A DNA stretch of 15,164 nucleotides, taken from Proteobacteria bacterium UBA664. Lineage in GTDB: Bacteria > Pseudomonadota > Gammaproteobacteria > UBA7966. A program made the translations under genes and the position numbers. This document shows, piece by piece, positions 7,751 to 15,084 of this stretch (position 1 is the first letter of the stretch; the number at the start of each line of letters is the position of its first letter). The stretch is taken from NCBI GenBank assembly GCA_002299125.1, contig DBNU01000193.1:1-15164 (forward strand), in the 5' to 3' direction. The notes beneath the pieces were generated by a model, which made no database searches, was not told the DNA's origin, and worked only from the letters and a program-made list of their open reading frames with translations.

Positions 7751-9408
7751 CTGAGCATCCCCTCCAACTCCTTCATCCCCCGCTGGATCTCCTCCTCCAG
7801 CTTCGCGAGGTCGGCGAGGATCTCCTTTGGCGCGCGGTGCTCGACCGCCTCGTGCACCACTTCCTTGTACCGGTTGAGCGAGAGGTCGTAGCCCTGCGCT
7901 GCGATGTCGGCCTTCGGCACGCAGAAACTCTGCGCGGTGCGCGGGCGTTCGCGCTCAGTGCTGTTGCGCCCAGCCCAGCGCGCCAGCACGTCGGGCAGGT
8001 TGTTCTTGGCGTGGTCCTCTGGCGTCAGGACTGGATTCCCGCCTGCGCGGGAATGACGGAGTGAGGTCTCCGTACTTGCGCAGGAATGACGAGTGGGTGC
8101 CTCGGCATCTTCGCGGGAATGACGGAGGCAGGCCGGCACGGGGCCGAGCTTGTCTTCGGGCAGCAGCGGCGTGCGCTTGTCGTCAAGGCTTAAGCCGTCG
8201 GCCTCGACGTCGTAGAACCAGACGAAGTCGGTGCCGCCGGAGTTGGTCTTGGTGAACAGCAGAATCGCGGTCGACACACCCGCGTAGGGCCGGAACACGC
8301 CGCCGGGCAGCTTGACGACGGCGTCGAGCTTCTGCTCCTCCACCAGCGCGCGGCGCAGTTCCTTGTGTGCCTTGCTCGAGCCGAACAGCACGCCGTCGGG
8401 AACGATCACCGCGGCGCGGCCGCCCGGCTTCAAGAGCCGCAGGAACAGCGCGAGGAACAGCAGCTCGGTCTTCTTGGTCTTGACGATGGCGAGCAGGTCC
8501 TTGGCGGTGTTCCCAAAGTCAAGGCTGCCGGCAAACGGCGGATTGGCCAGCACCAGCGTGTATTTCTCGTCCTCGCCGGCGTGGTCCTGCGCCAGCGAAT
8601 CGCGGTAGCGGATGTCGGGATTCTCCACGCCGTGCAGCAGCATGTTCATGCTGCCGATGCGCAGCATGGTGTTGTCGAAGTCGAAGCCGTGGAACATGCG
8701 GTGGTGGAAGTGCTCGCGCAGCCCGGCGTCGTGCAGCAGGTTCGGGTAACGCTCGCGCAGGTGCTCGCCGGCGGCGACGAGAAAGCCCGCGGTGCCGCAG
8801 GCCGGGTCGCAGATCACGTCAGTTGGCTCCGGCGCAGTCAGCTCCACCATCAACTGGATGATGTGGCGTGGCGTGCGGAACTGGCCGTTCTGCCCGGCGC
8901 TGGCGATCTTGCCGAGCATGTATTCGTAGACGTCGCCCTTGGTGTCGCGGTCCGCCATCGGCACGGCGTCGAGCAGGTCCACCACCTTGGCCAGCAGCGC
9001 CGCCGTGGGGATGGTGAAGCGCGCGTCCTTCATGTGGTGCGCGTAGGTGGAGTCGTCACCGCCGTGATTCCTGGCCAGTTCATTGCGCAGGAAGGGGAAC
9101 ACATGCTCGCCGATCACGGTGTGCATCTCGCCCGGAGCGAAGTGCTTGAAGCGCGACCAGCGCAGGTCGTCGTAAGGGCGGCCCCCGTTCTTCCCGATGC
9201 CGTCGTTGCCCTCGGGGAAGACCCGACGCTCCATTGGCCTCTTGAGCCGCGCGGACTTGTTCTCTTCCAGCGTGTGCAGGTCGTCCAGCCGGCGCAGGAA
9301 GAGCAGGTAAGTGATCTGCTCGATCACCTCCAGCGGATTGGAGATCCCGCCGGACCAGAAGGCGTTCCAGATCTGATCGATCTGGCTCTTGATGTTGCCG
9401 GTGATCAT
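7747..9408 (-). CDS. hsdM: Type I restriction-modification methyltransferase subunit M (N6-adenine)
   Basis: HsdM transfers a methyl group from S-adenosylmethionine to adenine in the site chosen by HsdS and is also part of the restriction complex. The N-terminal helical HsdM_N domain (about 1-150) is followed by the GQFRTPRHI segment (175-183), SAM-binding motif I DPACGTAGFL (201-210) and catalytic motif IV NPPF (289-292). The C-terminal region (LPDVLARW, SLNRYKEV) contacts HsdS. Between LGPVPA and LTPEDHAKN, about residues 427-460 read as three RHS-like units and contain HSRAGGNPV, the translation of a dispersed palindromic repeat, so a mobile-type repeat appears inserted in frame. The reading frame is preserved and the catalytic domain is intact, so activity is plausible. 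The ATG at 9408 begins the typical family N-terminus; no strong ribosome-binding site is visible. Confidence 0.95.
   Translation of the reverse strand: MITGNIKSQIDQIWNAFWSGGISNPLEVIEQITYLLFLRRLDDLHTLEENKSARLKRPMERRVFPEGNDGIGKNGGRPYDDLRWSRFKHFAPGEMHTVIGEHVFPFLRNELARNHGGDDSTYAHHMKDARFTIPTAALLAKVVDLLDAVPMADRDTKGDVYEYMLGKIASAGQNGQFRTPRHIIQLMVELTAPEPTDVICDPACGTAGFLVAAGEHLRERYPNLLHDAGLREHFHHRMFHGFDFDNTMLRIGSMNMLLHGVENPDIRYRDSLAQDHAGEDEKYTLVLANPPFAGSLDFGNTAKDLLAIVKTKKTELLFLALFLRLLKPGGRAAVIVPDGVLFGSSKAHKELRRALVEEQKLDAVVKLPGGVFRPYAGVSTAILLFTKTNSGGTDFVWFYDVEADGLSLDDKRTPLLPEDKLGPVPACLRHSREDAEAPTRHSCASTETSLRHSRAGGNPVLTPEDHAKNNLPDVLARWAGRNSTERERPRTAQSFCVPKADIAAQGYDLSLNRYKEVVHEAVEHRAPKEILADLAKLEEEIQRGMKELEGMLR
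8031..8130. repeat. dRS3/REP-like palindromic repeat cluster inserted in frame in hsdM
   Basis: A complete palindrome ATTCCCGC-CTGC-GCGGGAAT (8035-8054) is followed by two decayed copies of its right half ending in GGAATGAC (around 8071-8090 and 8101-8122). ATTCCC-N8-GGGAAT is the core of the dRS3-like family spread in many beta- and gammaproteobacteria. The block has no stop in the hsdM frame and adds about 34 residues. Confidence 0.75.
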
Positions 9409-9430
9409 GGGGTCAGGCTCGCAGGGCTTG

Positions 9431-9601
9431 TCATAGGCTTTGGTCCGTGACGCATCGGGGCAGCCCCCACCACCGCACGGTCAGCACGTCAGGGGTGATC
9501 CAGCCGACTGAAGCCGGCCGGTTGCGGGTCTTGTCGCTGCGCAGGGTAGCCGCGCGATCCTGCGTGCGGCGCCCGGGGTGGGTCTGCTCGCGCCGTTCCA
9601 A
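9431..9601 (-). CDS. Possible small hypothetical protein (56 aa), TTG start
   Basis: A 56-codon frame begins with TTG at 9601, with GGGAGG 5 nt upstream, and ends in TGA 22 nt before hsdM. It starts 1 nt after the stop of the AlbA_2 gene, so it would be reached by a re-initiating ribosome. The N-terminal half is rich in Arg, Gln and Thr; the C-terminal part contains VGWITPDVLTVRWWGLPR. GC at third positions is about 84%, better than the other minus-strand frames, though high-GC DNA makes this weak evidence. I do not recognise a family. It might instead be leader sequence for hsdM. Confidence 0.3.
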   Translation of the reverse strand: MERREQTHPGRRTQDRAATLRSDKTRNRPASVGWITPDVLTVRWWGLPRCVTDQSL

Positions 9602-9602
9602 A

Positions 9603-11069
9603 TCAGCCTCCCTTCCGGAGCGCGGCCAATCTGGCGCGGCCGTTCTCAGTGAGTCGGTACTGCTGCAGACGACTGTTGGGCTTGTCAGGCAGGGTCATTT
9701 CGATGAGGCCTAGTCCCTCCGCCGGGTGCAGGTAGTTGGCGCGGAACGTGGGGCGGTGCTTCAACCCGAGGCGATCCTGAATCACTGAAGGTGCCAATGC
9801 CTGGCTTGCCAGTATCACCAGCACGCGATCCACTGGGTCGGTGACTGGGTCGGTGACTGGGTCGGTGACTGGGTCGGTGACCTCGTGGGTACGCCGATCG
9901 GCGACACGCTCGGACAAGCCTTCGATCAACGTAAGGTAGCCGCGCGAAAAAGCGAAGGTCACCCACAGACCGGTCGCGTCATGGGCGATCACCGGCTCCG
10001 GAAGCCCAGCCACGCGGCAGGCTGCCACGATCCGCTCGATGCCGCGCCCCCACGCCTCGATCTCCCCGGCACGGAAGAACACGTTCGCCAGATCTGGATT
10101 GAATGGATGCGAGGCATGCTTCTGCTTGAGCTTCTCCACTGTCCACGAGGGCGGCAACTGCCCCGGGTTCCAGACCATCAGCTTGTCGTCATAAACGCTG
10201 ATCTGCACGGGCACACCGGAAGCGTAGTCCTTGTGAATGATCGCATTCAGCACGGCCTCACGCAGGGCGGGCTCAGGCACCGGGTAGGTCTCGATCCGCT
10301 GGATACCCTGGTAGCTGATCGCAGCCTTCAGGTACTTGGTCCGCAGCAATCGCAGGGTCTGGTCCACCTGCGTGAACAAGGGGCCGCAGACCTCATCGTG
10401 ATAACGGAGATCGTCGTTGCTGCGAAAGAAGCCGATCTTCACCAGGGCACCGGTGACGTAACGTTCCGGCTCTGGGTGAAAAGCCAGCACCGCCGCGCGC
10501 TTCAGGTGGGTGCCATCCCAGAGGTGCAGCTTCTCCATCAAGCCGGCGGAAGACTCCCCCAGGTCGACCGCCGCCACGCGCTCGCTTGCGCGCGCGCACG
10601 CTCGGAACGCATCCACGGCGACTTTGGACAGGTTGCGCGGAGCGACACCGGGCACCGGCACATCGTCCCAGCGACGGCCATGGCGGCGTAGCAGGAATCG
10701 GTCGAGAGCGGCACCCTTCAATTCCTGCAGCGTGCTGCCGCTGCGCTGGTAGTAGTGCCCACGGTAGCTGATCGGCGAGGGATACGCCGGCGTCACGACC
10801 TCGAGGTAGTCCTTGCCGCCTTCTCTGCGGAGATTGACCTCGACCAGGATGCCGAGCAGGTCGCGGATCTTGTTTGGCAACTCCTCCAGCAGCTTCGCGG
10901 CGTCGGCAATGCCGACCACCTGTCCCCGGTCGTTGCGCCCGATAGCTAGCACGCCACCCTCGGCGTTGGCAAAGCCGCACACCCAGCGCAGATGGTCGTC
11001 GCGCCAGGACGCCTTCCATTCGGTGTGCTGGGACTCGACTTCGGAGTGCGGCATACCCTGCCGTTTCAT
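9603..11069 (-). CDS. AlbA_2 (Schlafen-like) domain putative ATP-binding protein
   Basis: The protein starts with an AlbA_2/Schlafen-type putative nucleic-acid-binding domain (ESQHTEWKASW..., FANAEGGVLAIGRNDRGQVVGI). Its middle region matches the RecG-like HATPase_c_4 domain, with an N-box LNAIIHKDY and the segment VYDDKLMVWNPGQLP and GRGIERI. A tandem EVTDPVTDPVTDP linker then leads to a C-terminal winged helix ending in QQYRLTENGRARLAAL. Such proteins are common near restriction and other defence genes and are often annotated as transcriptional regulators or helicase-like, but no reaction is established for this one. I chose the ATG at 11069, giving 488 aa. An in-frame ATG at 11054 is almost as good, and the longer frame to 11183 overlaps the upstream ATPase by about 70 nt with non-family sequence. 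The gene follows the DUF4143 ATPase by 43 nt and probably shares its transcript. Confidence 0.85.
   Translation of the reverse strand: MKRQGMPHSEVESQHTEWKASWRDDHLRWVCGFANAEGGVLAIGRNDRGQVVGIADAAKLLEELPNKIRDLLGILVEVNLRREGGKDYLEVVTPAYPSPISYRGHYYQRSGSTLQELKGAALDRFLLRRHGRRWDDVPVPGVAPRNLSKVAVDAFRACARASERVAAVDLGESSAGLMEKLHLWDGTHLKRAAVLAFHPEPERYVTGALVKIGFFRSNDDLRYHDEVCGPLFTQVDQTLRLLRTKYLKAAISYQGIQRIETYPVPEPALREAVLNAIIHKDYASGVPVQISVYDDKLMVWNPGQLPPSWTVEKLKQKHASHPFNPDLANVFFRAGEIEAWGRGIERIVAACRVAGLPEPVIAHDATGLWVTFAFSRGYLTLIEGLSERVADRRTHEVTDPVTDPVTDPVTDPVDRVLVILASQALAPSVIQDRLGLKHRPTFRANYLHPAEGLGLIEMTLPDKPNSRLQQYRLTENGRARLAALRKGG
9832..9881. repeat. 12-bp tandem repeat encoding VTDP units
   Basis: The unit ACTGGGTCGGTG is repeated four times exactly, plus a partial copy. 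On the coding (minus) strand each unit encodes V-T-D-P in the linker between the ATPase-like domain and the winged helix of the AlbA_2 protein. Because the unit is a multiple of three, copy-number change would alter linker length without breaking the frame. Confidence 0.95.
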
Positions 11070-11112
11070 GTCAGCGTCCAGTTTCGATTGGGGCCGGTGA
11101 GGCCCAGCCGGC

Positions 11113-12348
11113 CTACAGGTCCCACAGTCGCGCCAGCGGCATCGCGAGGCTGCGCCCGTCGCCGAGCGCGTAGGCGCTGTCACCCGCGTAGAGCAGCACG
11201 CCGCCCTGGTAATCCGCGCCGCATTGCTCGGCCAGCCGCCGCAGGCCCTGCCCGTCAGCGGGCATTGCTGTCATCGTCGATTTCACCTCCACGCCCCAGG
11301 TCTGCTGGCCGCGCGTGATAACCAGATCGATCTCCACCCGGTCCTTGTCGCGATAGTGCCAAAAGCGCAGGTCGGGGTCCGTCCAGCCGGCCTGCGCCAC
11401 GAGCTGCTGGACCACGAAGGATTCGAGCAGGTGCCCGAAGCGGCTGCGCTGCTTGTTCCAGTCCGCCGCGGTGAGGCCGGTCAGCGTGGCGGCCAGTCCG
11501 CTGTCCAGCAGGTGCACCTTCGGTGACTTGATCAAGCGGCTGGCGTGATTGCGATGCCACGGCGGCAGGCGGCGCACCAGATAGAGTCGCTCGCATACGC
11601 TGAGGTAGTGATCGACGGTTTCGCGGCGCAAGTCCAGATCGTTGCCGAGGCTGGACACATTCAGCAGCTCCCCCGTGCGCAGCGCCAGCAGTTCCAGCAT
11701 TCGCCCGATCGCGGTGGTGTCGCGAACACGCGCGACCTCGCGCACATCGCGTTCAAGCAGCATGCGCAGGTATTCGCGGTGCCAGGCACGGGCGCGGGCG
11801 GCAGGCCGCGCCACCGCCTCCGGGAAGCCGCCCGCGACGATGCGCTCGGCCAGCGCCAGCGGTGCCTGCAGTGCGGCCTCGGCGATGGCTGGTCGCAAGC
11901 GCCCACCCAGCAGCGCCGCCAGGAAGCCGCCCGGTGCGCGCGCCTGCTCGGCGGCCGTGAGCGGATGCAGTTGCACGATCTCCATGCGCCCGGCCAGCGA
12001 ATCGCCGAGTCCGGGCAACAGCAGCAGATTGGCCGAGCCGGTGAGCACGAAGCGGCCCGGCCGCCGATCCTGGTCGACCGCCAGCTTGAGCGTGCGCAAC
12101 AGCTCCGGCACGCGCTGGATCTCGTCGAGGATCGTTCGCGGCGGCAGCGCAGCCACGAAGCCCGTCGGATCGGCCCGCGCGAAGGCCAGCGTCGCGGCGT
12201 CGTCGAAGGTGATGTAGGCATAGCGCGGCACGAGCATGCGCGCCAGCGTGGTTTTGCCGGACTGGCGCGGCCCGAGCAGGCAGACCACCGGTGTGTCGCG
12301 CAGCGCGGCCTTGAGGCTGCCCGCCAGCGGCCGGGCATAGAGCTTCAC
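11113..12348 (-). CDS. AAA_14/DUF4143 ATPase
   Basis: This 411-aa protein has an N-terminal AAA_14 ATPase with Walker A GPRQSGKTT (26-34), Walker B TILDEIQ (D75, E76) and sensor-like VLTGSANLL. The DUF4143 half follows: ERDVREVARV, LLDSGLAATLTG, then a PD-(D/E)xK-like core with D341, E354 and K356 (RVEIDLVI ... WGVEVKST). DUF4143 proteins are widespread, often near toxin-antitoxin and restriction genes; their biological role is not established, and a nuclease function here is inference. The start is GTG at 12348, with GGACGG about 8 nt upstream, and no in-frame ATG gives a family-like N-terminus. It may be the first gene of a run DUF4143-AlbA_2-orf56-hsdM-hsdS-orf53, all separated by less than 60 nt. 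Confidence 0.9.
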   Translation of the reverse strand: MKLYARPLAGSLKAALRDTPVVCLLGPRQSGKTTLARMLVPRYAYITFDDAATLAFARADPTGFVAALPPRTILDEIQRVPELLRTLKLAVDQDRRPGRFVLTGSANLLLLPGLGDSLAGRMEIVQLHPLTAAEQARAPGGFLAALLGGRLRPAIAEAALQAPLALAERIVAGGFPEAVARPAARARAWHREYLRMLLERDVREVARVRDTTAIGRMLELLALRTGELLNVSSLGNDLDLRRETVDHYLSVCERLYLVRRLPPWHRNHASRLIKSPKVHLLDSGLAATLTGLTAADWNKQRSRFGHLLESFVVQQLVAQAGWTDPDLRFWHYRDKDRVEIDLVITRGQQTWGVEVKSTMTAMPADGQGLRRLAEQCGADYQGGVLLYAGDSAYALGDGRSLAMPLARLWDL

Positions 12349-12371
12349 GCGAGACCGTCCATTTGCCGACC

Positions 12372-12400
12372 ACCGTAGCGTCTGTTTGCCTGGTTGGCAA
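12372..12400 (-). promoter_or_regulatory. Predicted promoter of the DUF4143-to-hsdS gene run
   Basis: On the minus strand TTGCCA (12400-12395, five of six to the -35 consensus) and TACGGT (12377-12372, three of six) are separated by 17 bp. A start near 12365 gives a short leader before the GTG at 12348. The -35 overlaps an inverted repeat, and heptamer repeats begin 7 bp upstream. The -10 match is modest. Confidence 0.35.
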
Positions 12401-12402
12401 AC
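12384..12402. promoter_or_regulatory. Inverted repeat, operator candidate
   Basis: GTTTGCC (12384-12390) and GGCAAAC (12396-12402) are perfect 7-bp arms around TGGTT. The site covers the predicted -35 of the DUF4143 promoter, where a bound repressor would block transcription. The binding protein is unknown; candidates in the window are the AlbA_2 winged helix or VapB. Confidence 0.45.
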
Positions 12403-12404
12403 GT

Positions 12405-12477
<73 letters not shown>

Positions 12478-12503
12478 GTTGGCGGGTTGGCCATTCGCCG
12501 GAC

Positions 12504-12602
12504 TCAGATGAGCGGTGTCCTGCCGGTGCGCAGCGCCCGCATCATCGCCTTCCTTCGCGTGCGGGTCTTGTCGCAGCAGGCTTGGAGGGCGGCGAGTTCA
12601 AG
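12504..12602 (-). pseudogene. Remnant of a second hsdS: C-terminal end only
   Basis: On the minus strand this short frame ends in TGA at 12504 and reads LELAAL-x-A-xx-DKTR, then MM-xx-L-x-TGRT-x-LI. That is the typical end of a different class of HsdS subunit (ELAALE...DKTR...MMQELLTGRTRL). It has no start, no recognition domain, and the similarity fades just upstream, next to the vapC stop. It is not the C-terminus of the intact hsdS here, which ends differently (HRAFRGEL). It is best read as the scar of a lost or replaced type I system. The match is from memory of the family pattern, not a search. Confidence 0.6.
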
Positions 12603-12648
12603 CTTTTGCCGATCTCGCTGATGCCCGCGAAGTCCAGCTCCACGCACC

Positions 12649-13071
12649 TCAGGCACGTTCGGCGAGCCACACCTCGGGCGTGACCGCGTCGCCACGCCGG
12701 ATCAACTCACCGTCCCAAGTCACCATCGCGGCGCCGAGGCTGCGCGCGAGTGCCAGGTAGACGGCGTCGGCTGCTCGGAGAAATGCGTCCGTCCCTGCCG
12801 CGATTGCGTTGTCCACCAGCGCCGCGTCCAGCGGATGCTCGATCACAAGTGGCGAGCGGACGATACCGTTGGCGATGTGGTGTGCGGCCTGCGCGTCTCG
12901 CAAGCGCCGCGCGAGCGCGCAGGCGACTTCGATGCGCGCCAGCACGGGCAACGCGACCGGCAAAGCGCCGACCGCCACGGCTTCGAGGAAGCGGCGGCTC
13001 CTCCCGCTGAACGGGTCGGTCGCATCGGCCGCTGAGATCCAGACGCTGGCATCGATGACGAGCGCGGTCAA
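12649..13071 (-). CDS. PIN-domain toxin, VapC-like
   Basis: VapC toxins are Mg-dependent ribonucleases that cut RNA (tRNA or rRNA in studied cases) when freed from the antitoxin. The 140-aa length is typical. The four acidic positions of the PIN active site are visible: D7 (VIDASVW), E48 (ARIEVACALARR), D102 (RAADAVYLALA) and D120 (VTWDGEL). The ATG overlaps the stop of the upstream antitoxin gene by 4 nt (ATGA), the usual coupling in vapBC operons. The frame is intact, so the toxin is expected to be active. Its RNA target cannot be deduced. Confidence 0.92.
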   Translation of the reverse strand: MTALVIDASVWISAADATDPFSGRSRRFLEAVAVGALPVALPVLARIEVACALARRLRDAQAAHHIANGIVRSPLVIEHPLDAALVDNAIAAGTDAFLRAADAVYLALARSLGAAMVTWDGELIRRGDAVTPEVWLAERA

Positions 13072-13334
13072 CGCCGGTCCAGCCGATCTCGGTCGGCTGC
13101 GAGCTCATCCCGCGCCGGTCGGCTGGCCGGCGCCGCGTGGACCGCAGCGTCGGCGGACTCGAGCCAGCCGCTCAGCCATGCCTGCGGCGATGGTCCCGGG
13201 CCCGCCGGCGGCTCGCCCGCCAGCCAGCGCACGTAGAGTTCGACCGTCACCTCGCGGATCGGCTTGCCGAGCATCGCGCTCTTGGCCTTGACCCTACGGT
13301 ACAGATCGTCGGGAACGTCGATAGTGGTTTTCAT
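13068..13334 (-). CDS. VapB-like antitoxin, ribbon-helix-helix type
   Basis: The 88-aa product begins MKTTIDVPDDLYRRVKAKSA, typical of antitoxins whose N-terminal ribbon-helix-helix binds operator DNA. An acidic, Ala/Pro-rich C-terminal tail (about 45-88) would wrap the toxin. It precedes the PIN toxin with an ATGA overlap, so the two form a type II toxin-antitoxin operon. It is expected to repress its own promoter. No clear Shine-Dalgarno is visible; a TTGACG (13371-13366) upstream could be a -35, but I found no matching -10. Confidence 0.85.
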   Translation of the reverse strand: MKTTIDVPDDLYRRVKAKSAMLGKPIREVTVELYVRWLAGEPPAGPGPSPQAWLSGWLESADAAVHAAPASRPARDELAADRDRLDRR

Positions 13335-13417
13335 GGAAAGCAGGGTGCCCGTATTCCCGCATTACCGTCAAATCCCAAGCTCAGGCTGCGCGCGCGTGGC
13401 GGCTGGAGAGCCTTGCG

Positions 13418-13543
13418 TCAGCCGTGCGCCTCCTGCGCTCGCTCGCCGTGTACGGGCGACGGGTCGGCCCGCTCGCGTCTCGCCCCAGACCGCCTCGCCA
13501 GCCGCACGGCCTTGCCATGGAACTTGCAGCCGTGGCGGCTCAT
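13418..13543 (-). CDS. Possible small basic protein (41 aa) coupled to the AAA ATPase gene
   Basis: An ATG at 13543 overlaps the ATPase stop codon as ATGA and opens a 41-codon frame beginning MSRHGCKFHGKAVRLARR. The product would be short and very basic, with 87% GC at third positions. No family is recognised and the ribosome-binding site is weak (AGG 11 nt upstream). It could be a chance frame in GC-rich DNA; the stop-start overlap is the main support. Confidence 0.25.
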   Translation of the reverse strand: MSRHGCKFHGKAVRLARRSGARRERADPSPVHGERAQEAHG

Positions 13544-14832
13544 GCCACGTCGCGCCTGAGCACCGCGAAGCGAGGGTCGGTTTCGTAGAACTGTTGGCGT
13601 CCCTCGCGCTCGCGTTGCGCCACGATGTTGAGCGCAAGCCAGCTCTTCAGGTACTTCTGGATCTGCTGCTTGCTCTTGTCAGTCCGGGTGGCAAGCTGGG
13701 TGTTCGTGAATCGCCCCAACGCCGCGGCCTCCAGGAACACGGCCTCTTCAGCACCATGCAGCAGGCTGCGCACCTGACTGCGGGCAATCCCTTGCAGGAG
13801 CGTCCTGGCCTCCTCCAGCGACAGCGTGCGGGCGTAGCTGTCCGGCAGATGGCTCACCAGCGACGTGATGGCATTCATCACATAGCGGATCTTGCCGGAG
13901 AAGGTCTGGTAGAGACTCTCCACGACGATGTCTTCGACCGGCTTGATCCAGGCCTTGTTCGGCACCGCCAGCAGCGTGTAACGGCGCTCCATCACGGCCT
14001 TCACTTCAGCTAGGGTCAGCGGGTCCAGATGCACGGGCATGTCGAAGAAGATGCTGCGGACCCGTGGCAGCGGCACGATGACCTGCTGGAACATCCCCGC
14101 GTTGCCGACGAAGATGAAGTAGGCATCCTTCTCCTGCAGCAGATCGCGCGCGGCGTCAAAGAACTTCTGCAGGGCGGCGATGTTGCTCCGCCCCAGGAGC
14201 TCCAGGTTGTCCAGGTGAAAGATGACCCCGGCAAAGCCCCGCTTCTTCACGAGGGCGATCAGGCGTTGCAGGCAGTCCCGCAGATGCTCGTTGGTGAGCT
14301 CTCCGACCTTCGCCGACTTGCTGCGGTTGTGCCCCAGCCCGCCGCCGAAGCCGAACAGCGTCAGACTGGCGCTGAGCCCGCTACCGTCTTCCGCACGCAC
14401 GCCCACGATGGCGTTGATCTCGGTCAGGAGCTTGTTCCTGGCGAAGTCCTTCTCGCCGAGGTCGAGCCGCAGGCGCGCAGACAGCGAGGCCAGCAGGTTG
14501 AGCAGCAGGTCGCGCTCCGTCCAGCCCTCCCGGACCGAGATCTCACCGGGCGGCGAGATCAGCTTGTGCCTGGCGGCGGCTTCCCATTGCTGCCGGTGGA
14601 AATTGACGAAGGTCGTTTTGCCCACCCCGGGGTCGCCCTCGACGACGATGCGGCCCCCACCCGGGTTGCGCAGGAAGTTGGTCAGCAGATTCGCCGACGT
14701 GGCCCCTGCGGCCCGCGGGATGTAGGCCGCCTCTACCGACAGCGACGCCGAGCGGCTGAGCGACAACGCCTTGGTGTCATAGGGGTTGTCGCTGAAGCCG
14801 TAGCGCTCCCAGAGGTTCTGCGTCAGTTCCAT
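13540..14832 (-). CDS. Standalone AAA+ (AAA_16/ORC-like) ATPase with C-terminal winged helix
   Basis: This 430-aa protein begins MELTQNLWERYGFSDNPYDT. It shows Walker A GDPGVGKT (66-73), Walker B with D208-N209 (VIFHLDNLE), sensor 1 N244 (FVGNAG) and sensor 2 GKIR (313-316), the order seen in ORC/Cdc6-like and STAND-related ATPases. The last ~90 residues (FTNTQLATRTDKSKQQIQKYLKS...) form a likely winged HTH. A nucleotide-controlled DNA-binding or signalling role is inferred; the substrate is unknown. I chose the ATG at 14832 because the longer frame to 14946 reads through two direct repeats and yields non-family residues. Ribosome-binding is weak. It lies upstream of vapBC with a 205-bp gap holding a possible 41-aa ORF. 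Confidence 0.82.
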   Translation of the reverse strand: MELTQNLWERYGFSDNPYDTKALSLSRSASLSVEAAYIPRAAGATSANLLTNFLRNPGGGRIVVEGDPGVGKTTFVNFHRQQWEAAARHKLISPPGEISVREGWTERDLLLNLLASLSARLRLDLGEKDFARNKLLTEINAIVGVRAEDGSGLSASLTLFGFGGGLGHNRSKSAKVGELTNEHLRDCLQRLIALVKKRGFAGVIFHLDNLELLGRSNIAALQKFFDAARDLLQEKDAYFIFVGNAGMFQQVIVPLPRVRSIFFDMPVHLDPLTLAEVKAVMERRYTLLAVPNKAWIKPVEDIVVESLYQTFSGKIRYVMNAITSLVSHLPDSYARTLSLEEARTLLQGIARSQVRSLLHGAEEAVFLEAAALGRFTNTQLATRTDKSKQQIQKYLKSWLALNIVAQREREGRQQFYETDPRFAVLRRDVA

Positions 14833-14850
14833 GCGGCACCCGAAGTGGTA

Positions 14851-14882
14851 AGCCAAATCGGGATTACCGTGGTTGACCGTCG
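14851..14882. repeat. 32-bp direct repeat, copy 1
   Basis: This copy shares an exact 18-bp core (GGATTACCGTGGTTGACC, 14861-14878) with the copy at 14894-14925. The wider 32 bp agree at 28 positions. It lies 19-50 bp upstream of the AAA ATPase ATG. Confidence 0.9.
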
Positions 14883-14889
14883 GCGTCAA
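14861..14889 (-). promoter_or_regulatory. Possible promoter of the AAA ATPase gene
   Basis: On the minus strand TTGACG (14889-14884) is followed after 17 bp by TAATCC (14866-14861). The -35 is good and the -10 poor. The -10 and spacer lie inside the first direct repeat, and the second repeat lies just upstream of the -35. Confidence 0.25.
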
Positions 14890-14893
14890 GGTC

Positions 14894-14925
14894 AGCCGAA
14901 ACCGGATTACCGTGGTTGACCATCG
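14894..14925. repeat. 32-bp direct repeat, copy 2
   Basis: Second copy with the exact 18-bp core at 14904-14921, offset 43 bp (about four helical turns) from the first. Same-face spacing suits cooperative binding of one protein. Confidence 0.9.
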
Positions 14926-15084
14926 AATCGGCCTGCCCGAGAACAATGATGAGGACGTCGCGCACGTCCACCGGCAAGAACTTCGCCTTGCCCACGCTCC
15001 GCAGTCGGCACCGGCCTGCCACGGGTGCAGTGCGGGCTGGCCTCGTGGATGGCCGAACAGCGGCAGGATAATGCGCGACCCGGC
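14926..15084. other. Intergenic stretch upstream of the AAA ATPase repeats
   Basis: I find no supported gene here. A small inverted repeat, GGACGT-CGCGC-ACGTCC (14953-14969), follows the upstream gene; it lacks a clear T-run and is at best a weak terminator. An open minus-strand frame spans the region but shows no family features. Confidence 0.4.

Noticed and set aside
8365..9450. 361-codon plus-strand open frame opposite hsdM
   Set aside because: Antisense shadow of the HsdM catalytic domain; Val/Gln/His-rich with no recognisable domain.
11070..11183. N-terminal extension of the AlbA_2 protein to 11183
   Set aside because: It overlaps the DUF4143 gene by about 70 nt, and the added residues are Arg/Cys-rich and unlike the family; starts at 11069 or 11054 fit better.
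13454..13486. GC-rich nested stem (GGGCGA...TCGCCC) between the ATPase and vapB
   Set aside because: Short arms in GC-rich DNA, no T-run, and inside a possible small ORF; not distinguishable from chance.
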